NCBI GenBank assembly: GCA_003024175.1 | Contig: MDYQ01000056.1 | Location: forward strand, 62,001-126,000 | DNA: 64,000 nt | Reading direction: 5' to 3' | Source of the DNA: Planoprotostelium fungivorum | Taxonomy: Eukaryota; Evosea; Variosea; Cavosteliida; Cavosteliaceae | Shown: positions 11,751 to 24,606 of the stretch, piece by piece | How the letters are laid out: each line of letters opens with the position of its first letter | Numbering within the stretch: the stretch's first letter is position 1 | Made by a program: the position numbers and the translations under genes | The notes under the pieces: generated by a model | Told to the model about the DNA's origin: nothing | Seen by the model: the letters and a program-made list of their open reading frames with translations, nothing else | The model's database searches: none

Positions 11751-12134
11751 TCATACAACGTGAGATCCTCTTCGAATCGCAGTCTGTCGGCGGCTATCGT
11801 GTCTGAATGACATGAGTTGTCGACCAATCAGCTGATCTCTGACCCTTTCGATAGAACGGATCAAGAGGACTGGACTTTGGACGATAGAAACGTGAGTAGA
11901 AACAAGCTTAGAACTTCCATGTTCCTCGCGAGAAGACACAATCCGAGATTTGTAGAACCGCCACATCTTCTCACACACTTCTTTTAACGACTCCTCGTCG
12001 GCAGCAAAGAGGGGACTGATTGTTTCGCAGGGGTCTTCCTCTATATGGCTCAACTCTTCTAAACGAACATTGAAAGCAAGACCGATTCCCATCGTGAAAG
12101 AAACGAACACAGCGTTGAACACACAGAACATCAT
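11751..12134 (-). CDS. Possible small hypothetical protein
   Basis: A 127-residue frame with a helix-rich middle (EESLKEVCEKMWRFYKSRIVSS) and a basic end (RRQTAIRRGSHVV). No domain is recognised. A 29-nt stretch starting GTTTCTAC and ending CCAAAG could be an intron that changes the C-terminus. It sits in an otherwise empty 770-nt gap (11518-12288), so it may be a real short gene, but composition and lack of homology leave this open. A short plus-strand frame ending at 12261 overlaps it and is an alternative. Confidence 0.25.
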   Translation of the reverse strand: MMFCVFNAVFVSFTMGIGLAFNVRLEELSHIEEDPCETISPLFAADEESLKEVCEKMWRFYKSRIVSSREEHGSSKLVSTHVSIVQSPVLLIRSIERVRDQLIGRQLMSFRHDSRRQTAIRRGSHVV

Positions 12135-12288
12135 CTCGAGATCCGTGCCGAATCAACCACCACCCGTCGCCATTTTGAATCGGACATCGTCGGCAACCAT
12201 GTCCCACGTCCCTCGTGAGATCCTCTTAAACCTCTTACAAACCTATATATCTTCCGTTTGAAACGAAAAATATGGCTATGGGTTTCAT

Positions 12289-15200
12289 ATGAGAATCGAT
12301 CTATTTCACAATCGACATCACATCTCTACACATAATCCGAACCGATTCGTCCTCTCATCTCATGTCTTCTTCCCTCTCCCTCTCCCTCCCCATTCAAGAT
12401 CTCATATCATATCGAACCTCATCTCTCAACCTCCAACAGGCGTCGACACCTCCACGTCTTCGACTCGGAATATCAATTCATCTCTTCTCGCCTCACCTTC
12501 CGGACCTTCATCTCCTTCCCCTCCATCTTCCCCTCATTACTCCCCACGAGCTCCCGCGAACACTCCACAGAAATCCACTTGGTCGAATGCAGTCCAACCT
12601 TCTCAGTCGCCAACTTTCAACACGCGGAGAGCTCATTCGCCACCATCATCTCCGTTGCTGGTCGGCAGCCCACCGAGAAACATGCTGAGGAACAGAGGTC
12701 CCGGGGAAGAACCACTGACTCTGTCGGCCGTCCGCGAGCTGAGGAGCTCATCTGCGGCATCGGAGGAGGCCGATCGGAGTTCCGAGCCCGAAGTTCGGGG
12801 TTACGCCATGTCTGTGGACGGGGGTCACTATGTCGACAGGACGTTGAACCGATCTGTATCGCAGCCTCGCTATTATGAGATGCCCAAGCACAGGACACCC
12901 TCTCAAGAGAATGTGACGGACGGTTATCATTCGGTAGATTCGAACAAGTGGGCGGGTCTGCAGAACAGTGAGCTACTGAGACCGAGGGCGGGGGCACAAA
13001 ATAATGAGACGCCGCCGGTGTTCAATCTGGTCAAGTCCATGTCGTCGCAGCCAAAAGAGGTGAATATTTGGAAAAGAACGGAAAAATACGGAAAAATGTG
13101 GAGATTGATCGCCTCGCAGGTGCCCCAGAGATCGAACACGTCAAAATCGATGGAAGACGTAAGAGAATGTCAGAGCAATCACAGCAGTGGACCGAACTCG
13201 GCTGCCACCACACCTCCCACCACATCCAATCGTTTCTTCACCATCCGAAAGTGAGCGTATTCGAACTTTTCGCGTTGTAGATTGACACGTGCCTCAGACA
13301 AGAGGAACAAACGGTGGAGAAGGAAGGGACTACTGGTACGACACCCAATCAGGTCTCAGGCAACAGATTGTCGGGCATCTATCGCTCCGTCAGTGACTCA
13401 TCGAGAGATTCTGTCGAGATAGCAGAGACACACTTTGAGAGGAGAATTCACGAACTACTGCAAACGCAAGCTGTACAATTGTTGAACACGAAAACGGACG
13501 GTGAGAAAATGGCGGGAAAACGAGTCTCAAATATTCTGCAGAACGGTTCAGACCGATGCGCTCGGAAACGACGACAGATTCCGAAAAGGTGAAATGTCGA
13601 TGAGATTTCGTATGCATGTGGCTCGTTGTAGACGGTCGATGACCCTCGCAGGGACTGAGGCGAAGTCCGTCGGCCAACATGAGTTTTTCCGAATCTTCCG
13701 ATCGGACTCTCCGAGCTCTACCCCCATCACAAGACCGAAGGGAGAGAGCGGGTGAATTTTCCACGAAATTTCACCGTTTCGAACGAAAACTGACTCGTTG
13801 TAGAATGGGCCGACGCCGCGAAGGACAATCGCTCCCTCTCCACGGAGGACGTACTTCACATGGGTGGGCACGAATATTTGAGACCGTGACGTCTGACACG
13901 ATGCAGGAGGGGAACACCTTCGCAATTTCCTTCACACGATAACGAGGAGAGAGGTGAGATGTCTCACATGATATCGCACTTTTTCGATGATCCACCTTGT
14001 CTCTATCGATCGCGATCGTCCACAGAGATATCATCGTCACTCGTAATGACATCTCAACAGTCGAGAAAGATCACCCAGCCCGAACCCATGACGAGTGAGA
14101 GATTTCACAGAATTTTCCCGGAAATTGACAGAAATTTCAGCCACCTCGTCAGTTTCTTCTTATTCGCAGATTTCGCCCAGAGCAACTGCACCGCAGAAAT
14201 TGGAACGCGTCTGGATGGAAGATGTCATCCACTACAGTGAGAAATTGATGTGAAATATTTCACTCAATCTACAACCAGCCATTCGACCTCACATGTGGCG
14301 TCGGAGATACGTTCGATTGGACAACGGTTACATGTTCCTCTTCGATTCCGACACGGTGAGCGTCTACAACGTTGTAGATGGAAGAGACTGATCGAATGAT
14401 AGGAGACGAGGTTAGATAGAAAGATTTCATTGAGAGAGACGTACTGGGAGAATGTCAGAGGTGACGATTCTGCCTTTGACATTGGAATGACTGCCAATGA
14501 TATGATCATACACATGTCTGCCAAGAGCCAAGGTGGAGATCGAATTTATTTTATTTTATTCTTTATCGTTCACGATCGAATGAACGAGAGTCGATGGAAT
14601 GAAATGTTATATTGACTCGTTGTAGATGAGAGGGACCGATGGACTGCGGCTCTCACGTCACACGGCAGTACTCCCCCACGACAGGTGAATTGTAGATCGT
14701 CTCAATATTTTGGTCTGACTCGAACCAGGTCGGCTTACTTCAGCGATCGCGGATGCCGCGAGTTAGTTTCGTGAAGTCGAAGTCTGGGCAGCCCGACATA
14801 AGAGATGCACTCGTTCCAGAGCAGGCCAAATGTGAAGTGTATATAGAGGACGTCTTCATTGGTGAAGGGAGTCCGGTGAGTCACCTTCCTCATCGCCGAC
14901 ACCTCCATCACGAGACGTGCATGAGAGATGAGAAGATGACACGGAGGACAGTTGTTCAAGATTCACGTCTTCTTCAGTGATTGGGAGTGGTATATATTGA
15001 GATCGAAACGAGATCTATCCATGATGAACAGCGGGGTCAGCACATCACATCCATTCATTTCGTTCATCGTCTCCCATCACACGTTTTGCATCACATCACA
15101 AACGATTACATCACACATGATTACATCACACATTGCATCACACATCTAACGTCTTCCAGTTACTCGCCAAACAACCTTTCAGCTCCACACCCCACTTGAA

Positions 15201-15408
15201 GATCAAATATCCACGTCTAAAGGGAGCAGCTGTCTACGATAACGTGGACCTCTACCAAGAGTTTTTAGACACCATCGAGGCCGAGAGGGCGCAGATCTTC
15301 TCACACAAGAACCTCAGATCCATCTACACGAGATTCTTTGCACCTCTGAGACAAGGAGACACACAGCTACCAGGATTTGTTCTGCCCTTTGCAATAGAGA
15401 CGACATGA
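12289..15408 (+). CDS. PH and PX domain protein with long Ser/Pro-rich N-terminus
   Basis: A gene of about ten or more exons. The first 13254-12289 block is a Ser/Pro-rich disordered region (SPSPPSSPHYSPRAPANTP) with patches that could bind partners. A PH domain lies at about 14280-14690 (HMWRRRYVRLDNGYMFLFD, then ISLRETYWENVRG, MIIHMSAKSQ and the closing helix ERDRWTAALTSHG). A PX-like domain begins at about 14970 (KIHVFFSDWEWYILRSKRD) and ends with FLDTIEAERAQIF..LRSIYTRFFAPL. Both domains bind phosphoinositides, so a peripheral membrane or endosomal role is likely. Several introns end in CGTTGTAG and one holds the palindrome CTACAACGTTGTAG. The N-terminal start is uncertain: an intron ending at CAACAG near 12438 would move it. 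Confidence 0.7.
14364..14377. repeat. Perfect 14-bp palindrome CTACAACGTTGTAG in an intron
   Basis: Lies in a PH-PX gene intron that opens GTGAGCGTCTACAACG. Same palindrome as at 35604, 36688 and 53722. Confidence 0.9.
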
Positions 15409-15472
15409 TGATGTGTCACTGTTCGTGTTGTTTGACTTTGGATTTTGACATATACATTTATTTCTGCGGGGC

Positions 15473-18400
15473 ATGATCAGGGGGACCATTGTCCTGTGTA
15501 TTCTCCTCTGTACCGTATATGGATGTGACATATATGTCGATGGAAGAGGTGGAAGTGATGCAGAGGGCTGTGGCACGACTGAGAGACCGTGCCTCACGAT
15601 AACATCGGATCGAATGGACAAGGAACTGTGTGTCTCTGGGGGAGTATATACAATGACAACAAGGATTCCAGCACTCATTTCTAGATGGAATCGTGAAGGG
15701 CAAAATGAGGTGATGTAAATATGTAGGAGGAGATATCAATCTCCGTATAGAGACCGACATTCACTTGTTCGAATGGTGTCAAGATCGTCAACATATCGGA
15801 GTCTTCTGGTGTGTCTTGGAATCAAATCGACATCAAGGACTGCACCATCACCAGCGAACTAGTCATGATCGTCGAAATTATTCAAGTGGCCCTCTCAAAC
15901 TCTTCTTTCGGGGTACTCCGTTTCACTTTTCCATCTCTCTTCAATGACTCATTTCAGGTGGCTGTTTCACATCAACACCGTAATTTCACACTCTCCCATT
16001 CTACCCTGAACGCTACCTTTGTATGGGCACAAGGACGCGACAACTGGGAATCATTTTCATCCATCTTCTCCGCCACTAACAACACCCTGCTCAACTCCAC
16101 CCTCTATATGCAATTCTCCAAGCAGATCTCTGTCATCTCCAACGATATAGACGTCCATTCTATAATCAACATCAACCCATATGATTCCGCCAACATCACG
16201 GGGAACCGCGGACAAGGCAGCCTTTCGGCTCCAGTGGGCACAGGCGCTTTCTTATCCACATCATCCGTCATCGTCCAAGACAATGATTTGCACGAGATGT
16301 TCATGTTCGGCCGGACGAAAACCATGGCAGAATTCTCCAGGAACAAGATAGCCAATCTGACGCTACAATACAAAGCCAATTTCGCGGAAAAATTGACCGG
16401 TCACACTCTGTCAATGATGGACAATGACATCACTCACTTTACCCTGGATAGCTCCCTGGGACTATATCAACTCAATATGACGAGAAACCGATTCCAAACT
16501 GCTTCCTTGCAGGTGTCAGCACATTCACTGAAGAGCACGTATCATGTGAGCGACAACGTGATGAAGAGATTGATCTACGAGGTGGGATCTCATCAGATGC
16601 GAACATGAGAAACGATCATCGTAGCACATCTTCATCATCTCTCATCATCTCTCATCATCTCTCATCATCTCTCATCATCTCTCATCATCTCTCATCATCT
16701 CTCATCATCTCAACTCGAACAGAGATACAACTGCATCGACACCGGTAATTCCACCGAAGACTTTCACGACAATCACATCGACACGTTCCACTACACTTCG
16801 TGCTCCTCTCTACAGACCAATCTGGACATCCATCACTCGAATATGAGTTCCCTCGTCATCTCCCTCGGGGCTGTCCACGATCACAAGGCCGCCCCCTCGG
16901 TCATCGGGATTCGGAACTGCCGATTCGTCGGAAGTCCGATCGGAAATCCGACGGCTTCGGCAATCGACCTGAGCAATATGAACGGAGCGGTGGTGAACGT
17001 GACGTACTGTGAAATCTCGGGTTACGTATCGTCGACGGGAGCGGGATTGGCCATCTACAATTCCGCCGCCGTGTCTTTCTACTTGGGATATACCACGTGA
17101 GTCGGAATTTCATCGAAATTTCATCTACAGATCACATATGATATTCACCAACGTTTCGTTACACAAATCGAATTAAAACGAATTTTCTATAAATCATACG
17201 AAGAATATGTGACACAATCACCCGTATCGTTGAAAAATGGAAAAAATATCATCACATCAAAATCTCACCATCTACAACGTTATAATAGGATCCAACACTG
17301 CCGAGCCGAAACCGGCGGGGCCGTTTCCATCGTTTCCGACTACTCCGACATCGTTGTAGATCACTGTCGCCTGTCTTTCAACACGGCCACTCTAGACAGT
17401 GGCGCCATCAGCATCTGGGGCACAGACAACAACCACATCACCATCACAAACTCCATCATGCAAGAGAATCGCGCTCCCCACGGCTCCGCCTTCACTCTGT
17501 CCGCCGCGGGGGCCATCCAGGTTTTCGTTTCCATTTTTTGGCGGGAACCGACCCTCCCAGGTACTCCACAATTCCATCACGGTCGTCATGGACCACATCA
17601 ACATTGACGCGGACAATACTGTCGCGGTCAGTGGTAATCCAATGGAAACACACAACACCCTCTGGTGTCCCACCGGCACTCGCATCATACTCAACGGTAG
17701 TTACGCCGACCAATCGGACACTTACGTTTGGACTTGTTCACCGTGTGAAGACGGATCTTACATCATCGGGAGTGGTTACGTCATCAACGGTACCGGGGTC
17801 AATACCGAGTGTACGGACTGTCCACCGCACGTTAAGTGCCAGAATGGCGGGAAACCGAAGGTGGAGGGGTAATGAATGTCGACAGCTGAATGTCGACAGG
17901 TGGAGGGAGGGTATTGGTGTGGAGTGACGAATGACAATAAGATGAAGTGTTACGATTGTCCCAACGATTACTGTTACAGCAAGGAACACGATTGGGACGA
18001 CTCTTGTACGGGTGAGATTTCACCCAGATTTCACCGATTTTCCCGCCAAATTTCTCCGATCTCATCTACAACCAGGCAATCGTCAGGGTGTCCTGTGTGG
18101 AGAATGCAAAAGGGGCTACACCATGGGCTTCTTGTCTACAAAATGCATCAACGTCGACAACTGCGATTGGGGCTGGACCCTTCTCCTCTTCCTCGTTCCT
18201 TTCGCTTACGTCATCCTCTTACTCGTCCTACCGATCGGCGACGGCTCGATCTGGAAATCGACTTCCTACTTTGTACAGACCTTCCCCCTCTTGAGTGAGC
18301 GAAATTTCATCGAGATTTCACTGACATTTCAAGTCGATCGAACGGTGCAGAAGAAATTGGGCGGGATCCTCACGCTCGTGGTCAGCCCCAGCGGCGGCGA

Positions 18401-19933
18401 TTTTTCGACGGAATTCGGTATTTGTATCGGGTATATCAGTTACGTACAGCGGGAGCTCATTTCTCTGTACATTCCGCTCTGTACGGTGACCATTCTGGCG
18501 GCATGCTGCTTGGTCGGTGTAGTCTATGAGAAAGTGAAGGGAAGGTGGAATCGAAATAGCATCGTCCACCGCGGTGAGTTTCGTTTGAATGAAACGCGAG
18601 ATCGATCTCATCATGATCATGATGTATCGTCGTGATGTCTTTTCTCCACCTGTCACGTCATCATACGATATCTCACGCGATATCATGACATGTCTGACGT
18701 AAACACAGGGCGTAGTCGATTCAGCCGCTGCTCCACTGCTCTCATCACTTCGTGTCTTCTCGTGTACAGTGGAGTCATCTCTATCTGTCTCAAATTGATG
18801 TTCTGCGTGGAGGTGAGAGGCCGGGGTAGGGTACGGAGTGATTCGTTGTTAGATCGAGCAGAACGGCCACAACGTGTACAGGATGTACAACGCGGGAAAT
18901 ATCTCGTGTGGTGGGACTTGGAGGTCGGTGCTCTATGCACTGAGTGGATTCATTTTGTTACCTGCTCCTTTCTTCCTCATATTCATCAGGTCATTTATCC
19001 ACATTTTATTCTCTTTTATTCTTCTTTTATTCTTCTTTTATTCTCTTTTCTATTCATGGACATATAAAAAGTCGTTCAATGCAATGGAACGATACAAATG
19101 CTTCGGAGGATTGATATTTTGACAGAAGGAAGATGAAATTGTCTAGATCAGGAACGAGTAGAGATGTTCGATTGGTACTCGATGGTTGCTACCGTCATCG
19201 TTACAAGTGAGTTGTAGATCGTTTCATTCTGTTGAACCGTTGTAGATGGTGGGAGACCGTTTATATGTTGAGGAGATTGGTCGTTACTATGGTTTACGTA
19301 TTGACCGCAGATTCGAAGTGGTGAGCTCATCATCTTCCATCTACATCATGATCGTGATGATATTGCATCACACGATCACGATGATCATCGGCATCATCAG
19401 ACGCTCATGCGATGAACAGGACGCTATTAGCCATGAGGCTCTTGTCTGTCGCCTCTCTATCATCTCACCTCATCTTCAGACCCTTCTCTACCTTCTCTGG
19501 ACAATCATTAGAGACGGCGTGTCTCTTGTCCCTCACTTGTCTGTCTTCTATGAGAGGATCAGAATACGATACAGAATGGTCCATTTATCCACAGGTACAA
19601 CTGACTCACCTTCATCACGATCACCGTCCTTCCATCACATCATCACATCAAGTATCCATCATCACAGCAACACATGACGATCTCATCATCATCATCACAA
19701 CACCAACAAACACATCACGATCTCATCGACGTCATCACACGAGCTCAATCCTCTTTCAGATCATTCTCATCATCGTTCCGCTGTGCATCAGCTTCTACTA
19801 TGCTTCGAGAAAGCTGTGGGTGAAAGCAAGGAATGCCTACAGGAGGTGGAGGGAAGAGAGGAGGAAGAAGAGAAGAAGCCAGCAGGAGAGCAGCGAAGAG
19901 GGAGAGAGGACAGCCCTCGTCTCCAGTTCTTAA
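15473..19933 (+). CDS. Large multi-pass membrane protein with secreted beta-helix ectodomain
   Basis: Starts with a signal peptide (MIRGTIVLCILLCTVYG) followed by CDIYVDGRGG and CGTTERPCLTI, a pattern common at the head of pectin-lyase-like/polymorphic-repeat ectodomains. Many short N-glycosylatable strands follow (NFTLSHSTLNATF, NMTRNRFQTASLQV, GGAVSIVSDYSDIVVDHC), consistent with a right-handed parallel beta-helix. A Cys-rich membrane-proximal region comes next (CSPCEDGSYIIG, CTDCPPHVKCQNGG, LCGECKRGYTMGF). Then come several hydrophobic segments (WTLLLFLVPFAYVILLLVLP, YIPLCTVTILAACCLVGVV, LYALSGFILLPAPFFLIFI, IILIIVPLCISFYYA) and a basic cytosolic tail (ARNAYRRWREERRKKRRS). About a dozen introns. 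The first intron is 41 nt and phase 0. Architecture recalls protist receptor-like proteins; ligand and signalling partner are unknown. Exon edges between 19000 and 19760 are approximate. Confidence 0.75.
16631..16710 (+). repeat. 10-bp minisatellite, eight copies, inside an intron
   Basis: Unit CTCATCATCT repeated seven times exactly (16641-16710), preceded by one copy with a single mismatch. It lies wholly in an intron of the beta-helix membrane-protein gene and makes that intron about 140 nt, three times the usual length. Confidence 0.95.
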
Positions 19934-20232
19934 TTTTGTAAATGTATCGAGAGTCACCGTATCTTCTTCTGTCTGTGTAGCGTGAAGAAGTAGTGACGTG
20001 CAATGTTAGAGGTTCTACGTCTATCTCTTGCATTTGTTGCTGATGATCTCTCACCATAAATGAAAATGGTTCGATAATGGAATATATATTATATTATATT
20101 ATTTGAAACAAAGCGGGTGTTGTAGATGATGGAGAATTCTCGTGAAGTGGTCACGTGTTTCCCAACATCAGAACCGCTTGTCATCGATAACGAACACGTC
20201 CTCTATACGCGAATACACGAAGAGAAGAACGA

Positions 20233-21164
20233 ATGCCACGCAAGAATCGAAGTGATAATGGAGGAGGGTTCAATTGGTGGAGGATGATGCAGAACATTCC
20301 AAACATGAGAAACATACGTCTGACTCCCATGAAGATCGTCAAGCTCATCTTCAGTCTCTTGATCGATCTGATCGGTAATGTCTCTTACATTCTTCCAAAC
20401 ACTCCTCAGTTCCAGCTGCTAGACAAGGTAAAGAGTCGAATTCTCTTTCGCCTTTGACTCTTCGTTCTGACTCATGATCCAGGCCATGGCGGGAGTTACA
20501 TCAGCTGCCGTCTGGTGGATGTACGGTAAGACCGCCGCAGCTGCCAATCTTGCCGAAGAACTTTTACCCAGTGAGCCTTTTACTTCCAATTTCTCTTTCA
20601 TCTCTGATCACTCTCAATCGCTGACCTTTACACAGACTCGGACATCATTCCAACAGCCACCATCGGTGATGCACCTTTCACCTCTCGTCTGACATGATAC
20701 AGCTTGGGCCATCGAAGTCTTACAGGCACCCATTCCTGCCGCTGCTGAGCCATCGGCACCCCCATACGAGGAGGAAGAGACGGCCTACGATCGCCCTTCT
20801 AATCGTTCCCGCTACACTGCATACGCCGACGATGATAGCGATGATCGTGATTACAACAGAAACAACCCCACTAGGAACCGTAGACGCCGCCAGCAGCAGA
20901 ACGAAGGAAACAACTCTGGTAGCTTTTTCGATTGGTTCAAACCGAAAGAAGAAGAGAAAGGTGAGTCAATGTCATCAGACCATCGCCATCGATCGTCTTC
21001 TCAATCACGAGACAGAGACGTACGATGACGAGGAAGATGATGGACGTGAAGGATATAGAGGATACCCTGATTTGGGAAGAGAGGGAGGCCGTCCGAGAGA
21101 GAAGAGAGCAAGACCTAATGACTACAACGGAGAGTACCCTGCCTTCTTCGATTGGTTTAAATAG
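20233..21164 (+). CDS. Orphan acidic/Arg-rich protein with repeated FFDWFK motif
   Basis: Five exons (20233-20427, 20483-20570, 20636-20665, 20703-20960, 21016-21164) total 720 nt and give 239 residues. The N-terminal third is hydrophobic and helical (TPMKIVKLIFSLLIDLIG, AMAGVTSAAVWWMYGKTAAA), compatible with membrane contact or an amphipathic helix. The rest is disordered, with Asp/Glu runs and Arg/Gln runs (RNRRRRQQQNEGNN). The peptide FFDWFK occurs twice: once before the last intron (GSFFDWFKPKEEEK) and once as the final residues (AFFDWFK). I do not recognise a family. The short aromatic motif at the extreme C-terminus looks like a docking peptide; that is inference. Confidence 0.62.
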
Positions 21165-21332
21165 ATCACGATCAGACGTCTCATTATGTCTCCCGAACAG
21201 CGATGTCACACGTGTCGAGAGTTGTCGCATCCATCTTCCATACACTGAGATGATGGGAAGATGAATGAGTGACCGATTCATCTTCACAAGGCGAAAAAGA
21301 AATCTGGTTGACTTGCTTTATCTCGTCCATCA

Positions 21333-24045
21333 TCACAACATCACGAGAAAGAGGAGGGCCATCATGGCTCCAAACAAGTTTCTGGGGGTGACAGAAGCCA
21401 CTCCGGTCACGATGGTGCTCTGCGTAGAGATCACAGTGTCCACCGCCACCTGCGACGTCGCTCTCTTTGTCGTTGAAGAAGATAGAGGTGTTAAGCTGGC
21501 CGAGGAAGTGTTGTACGTCACACTCATGATGTCGATGTACCCCTTCGAAACGCAGCTATAAGAATCAATGTCTTCGTTTCAATTTAATTCAACTCACAAT
21601 GAAGAAGCCTGTGGTTGTGATAGACAGATGGGTGAATCAGTCGGGCACTGTGAAGAGTTCGTGCAGAAGCCAGAAGTAGACCACACCGTGCTGCCAGTAG
21701 CCGTGGCGATCATCTCGAAATGAGGAGACTGTGAATTCATTCTGGGCATGACTGCGCTCGCGTTGGGGTTCTGAAAGGTGGAAGTCCAAAAGACGCTCCT
21801 CCTACCGTTGATGGCGTAGAAGCCAGCTGCGACACGTGAGGACTCATCCTCTATATCGATACGTACACGTGCTGTAGCCCATGTAACAAGTGCTGTTGCA
21901 GACGCTCGTGGTGGATTGGAAGAGAGTTTCAGGCTGAGCGTTCGAAGTGTTGAGCTGGAATCGCTCGACTGTGAAACTGTCCGTGACGTTGCTGAGATAA
22001 GCACGATAGGCAGTTTGAATGGAAGTGAAGTTCCAATTGTGACCATTGATGTCCATGGTGGCCTGTGATATCAAGGTGGGACTAGTGGGATACGACCACA
22101 CGATCTGTCATCTTCTTCAGTTTCAAATGAATTAAAATTGATGTACCGTGTAGTCTTCCCTGAGTAGCTTCATGTAAGGTAATCGATCACTGAGAGTGAA
22201 TCGTAGAGCAGTCTGGCTACCTGCGGGAGGTAGAGAGAACAAGGTGGCACCACTCTGTGTGTTCCAGATCTTCAGAGTGTTGTTCGTGAAGACGAGTTGA
22301 CAGGGCCCTGCACCATGTGAGCGCGGCGTAGAAAGGTCATCTGATCATCACCGTGATCGAACGTGCCAGAAGCGAACGTGGGCTGTCCGTTACGATACAA
22401 GACGAGATTACAGTTATCATGGAGAGTCAACGTATTGTTCACTGTTTTCATCTGTATCGTTCAATTCGAATTAAATTGAAATGTAATGTGAAACGTACTG
22501 ATTCTCCAGAGTTGAGAGTCAGTTGAGCTGGAGTGCTGGAGGTGTGATAGATGTAAGCTGGAGTCACACCGGGCTGAATGCAGATGACGTAATAGATGTC
22601 ACCTGTGTCGTGTCATCAACACATCATGCGATCTCCTTCTCTTACCTGGAATAAACTCCTTCTGCAGATCGAGTTCAAAGGAAGTAGAAGGATCGTATTG
22701 AAGGCCGGTGGGACTCACGGAGAGGGGTTGTCTGCAACTGAGGGTGGGGGATCAGCTGGAGTCGCGAATATTTGAGACACCCACGTCGTTCCAAAGTTGC
22801 CACCGAACGTCGCTTGAGATATGTCGTTGTACCTTGCAGTGACACCAACGACACCGGATATGGTGATGCCATAGCCAAATTTATCACCTGCATAGAGGTT
22901 CAATTCGAGTAGAAGTTGCGCACGGTCACGATCGTCATCGTGTTGTTGAATCGTCTATACCTATGAATTTGTTCCCTTCTACTAGGATGGGGCCCATGGT
23001 GGTGTTTGGATTGTTCTGCCAAATTCTCTTACCGATGCCGATACCTGAGCTCATGCCGGCCGCTGTTCGGTTTAGAACGTCCAGTTTTATTCACACGAAT
23101 GTGAAACAGGAATTCTCACTGAGAGCGATGAAAGTATTGTTGATGATCTGCACTCCTTGGAAAGTGGGTTTGTTGTCTACCAGATTGATTCCACCTGCCT
23201 CCGTCGTTACATGATCTCGTGTGATCTTGTGATGATCTCACCCAGTAGAGTTCCGTTTCCGGTGATGACGGTGTTGTTGAGGAGGGTAGAATTCTCTGCA
23301 CCAAAGAGGACGATGGCACCATCGTGAGTGTTATTGAGGACATTGTGGGCGATGAATCCATAGGTCGCCGAGGTCGTGATGCCATCACCTCCAGTGCTGT
23401 CAAATCCATCAGGATCTCAATGCATCATTATTCGGCTAGAGATGCAAGACTCTCACAATGGGTTGGACTGTCCGGAACCATTGAAGAAGTTGTATGTGAT
23501 GACTGGATAGCTGGTGTAGAACAGCTGCATCATGGAACCACCTCTACCCTGCGATAATTCACACCACGTGATGGTATAACGGCCATCGTTTTGATAAGGA
23601 CTACCAACGTTGAGCAAGGCACCGTTTCCTCCACCAGGTCCAAATTCCAGGTAACCTCCATCGATGCGAACGTGAAGCAGAGAATAGTTTCCTCTATGGG
23701 CTGCTAACGTCAGACATCTATCATAGACAAGAGATTCTGAGACGATAATGGCTCACCGAAAGACGATTGGATCATGGAGCTGATGCTAGAGTTGCTGTTC
23801 TTTAGAAGAGCTCGAGAGGAGTCAGTGGGCAGACCCTCAGTCTGAAGGAGGAAGGGAAATAGAGCGGGAGGTTGGATGGTGGCATATATGGGGACCGTGA
23901 TGCCTGGACACAGGGAGATGGTGTAATGCGTTGCATTCACAGCATCGACGAGGGTTTGTAACTCTGTCGAATCCGCTGGGGTGACACAGGCACCGTGGAC
24001 GATGGTCAAGATGATCGAGATCAGAAAGAGCCCTTGCAACTTCAT
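21333..24045 (-). CDS. Secreted beta-helix surface protein with C-terminal hydrophobic anchor
   Basis: A minus-strand gene with about nine introns. It opens with a signal peptide (MKLQGLFLISIILTIVHGAC) and continues with short strand-turn repeats rich in Asn, Thr and Ser, including INNTFIALSEN-type turns typical of right-handed parallel beta-helix (pectin-lyase-like) proteins. The middle holds jelly-roll-like strands (GFYAINGRRSVFWTSTF, PHFEMIATATGSTVW). A Cys pair region follows (CTNSSQCPTDSPICLS). The last exon, joined across a 44-nt intron as QASS-F-CVSKGYIDI, ends in a Ser/Thr-rich stalk and a hydrophobic tail (LFGAMMALLFLVML). The end suits a GPI signal or a tail anchor. Probable function in adhesion or carbohydrate binding is inference. 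Internal exon edges were not all resolved. Confidence 0.65.
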
Positions 24046-24403
24046 CTCTCTCGGTTTGACTGAAGAATGAACCGACGAGCGGTTTTGCTTCTACCCGACG
24101 TAGTGCCGATGCTCCCGAAACCGATCGGTTCTGCATCGATTCGCATCAATGAAGCTTCTGACGCGTGAATATCTTTTGGGTGTCAGAACTGCAGCGCTAC
24201 CAATTGTCCCGTATCGATCTGACGAGAAATACAGGAACATGGTGATGATGCGATCCCCTCTCACCACCTTGCCGTGCTCATTTGTGGGAGGGTTAGTAGA
24301 TAGGTATAAGTGCGTGGAATGACTCTCGAGCGTGTCGAGTGCATGACGCAGCGATGAATGATGAAGAGCAAACGAGATGATACACAGAAGGTAGCAAAAG
24401 ATG

Positions 24404-24486
24404 ATGCATCCTATGGGACTTGAACCCATGCTCCCGAAGGAACCGCCGCCTTAAGACGGCGCCTTAACCAACTCGGCCAAAGATGC
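24404..24486 (-). tRNA. tRNA-Leu, anticodon AAG
   Basis: An 83-nt class II tRNA on the minus strand. Acceptor strands GCATCTT and AGGATGC pair with wobble, with A as discriminator. The D arm GGCCGAGTTGGTTAAGGC is the leucine type and matches an A box. The anticodon arm CCGTC-TTAAGGC-GGCGG gives anticodon AAG with U33 and a paired stem; reading TAA instead would leave an unpaired stem. The long variable arm TCC-TTCG-GGA and the T arm ATGGG-TTCAAGT-CCCAT (B box) complete it. There is no intron. A TTTT run about 5 nt past the end should terminate Pol III. Confidence 0.95.
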
Positions 24487-24606
24487 TTCGTGTTTGCCTC
24501 GCCCAATCCAAGATGTGATATGTATGTTGACCTGCACTATCACCCTTCACCAATAGATATTGAGCCATCGCAAATACCACTGAGAGAATGACACGATGAG
24601 TGTGTA

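Noticed and set aside
24404-24486. Reading the tRNA as Leu(TAA)
   Set aside because: That loop placement leaves two mismatches in the anticodon stem; the AAG reading pairs fully.
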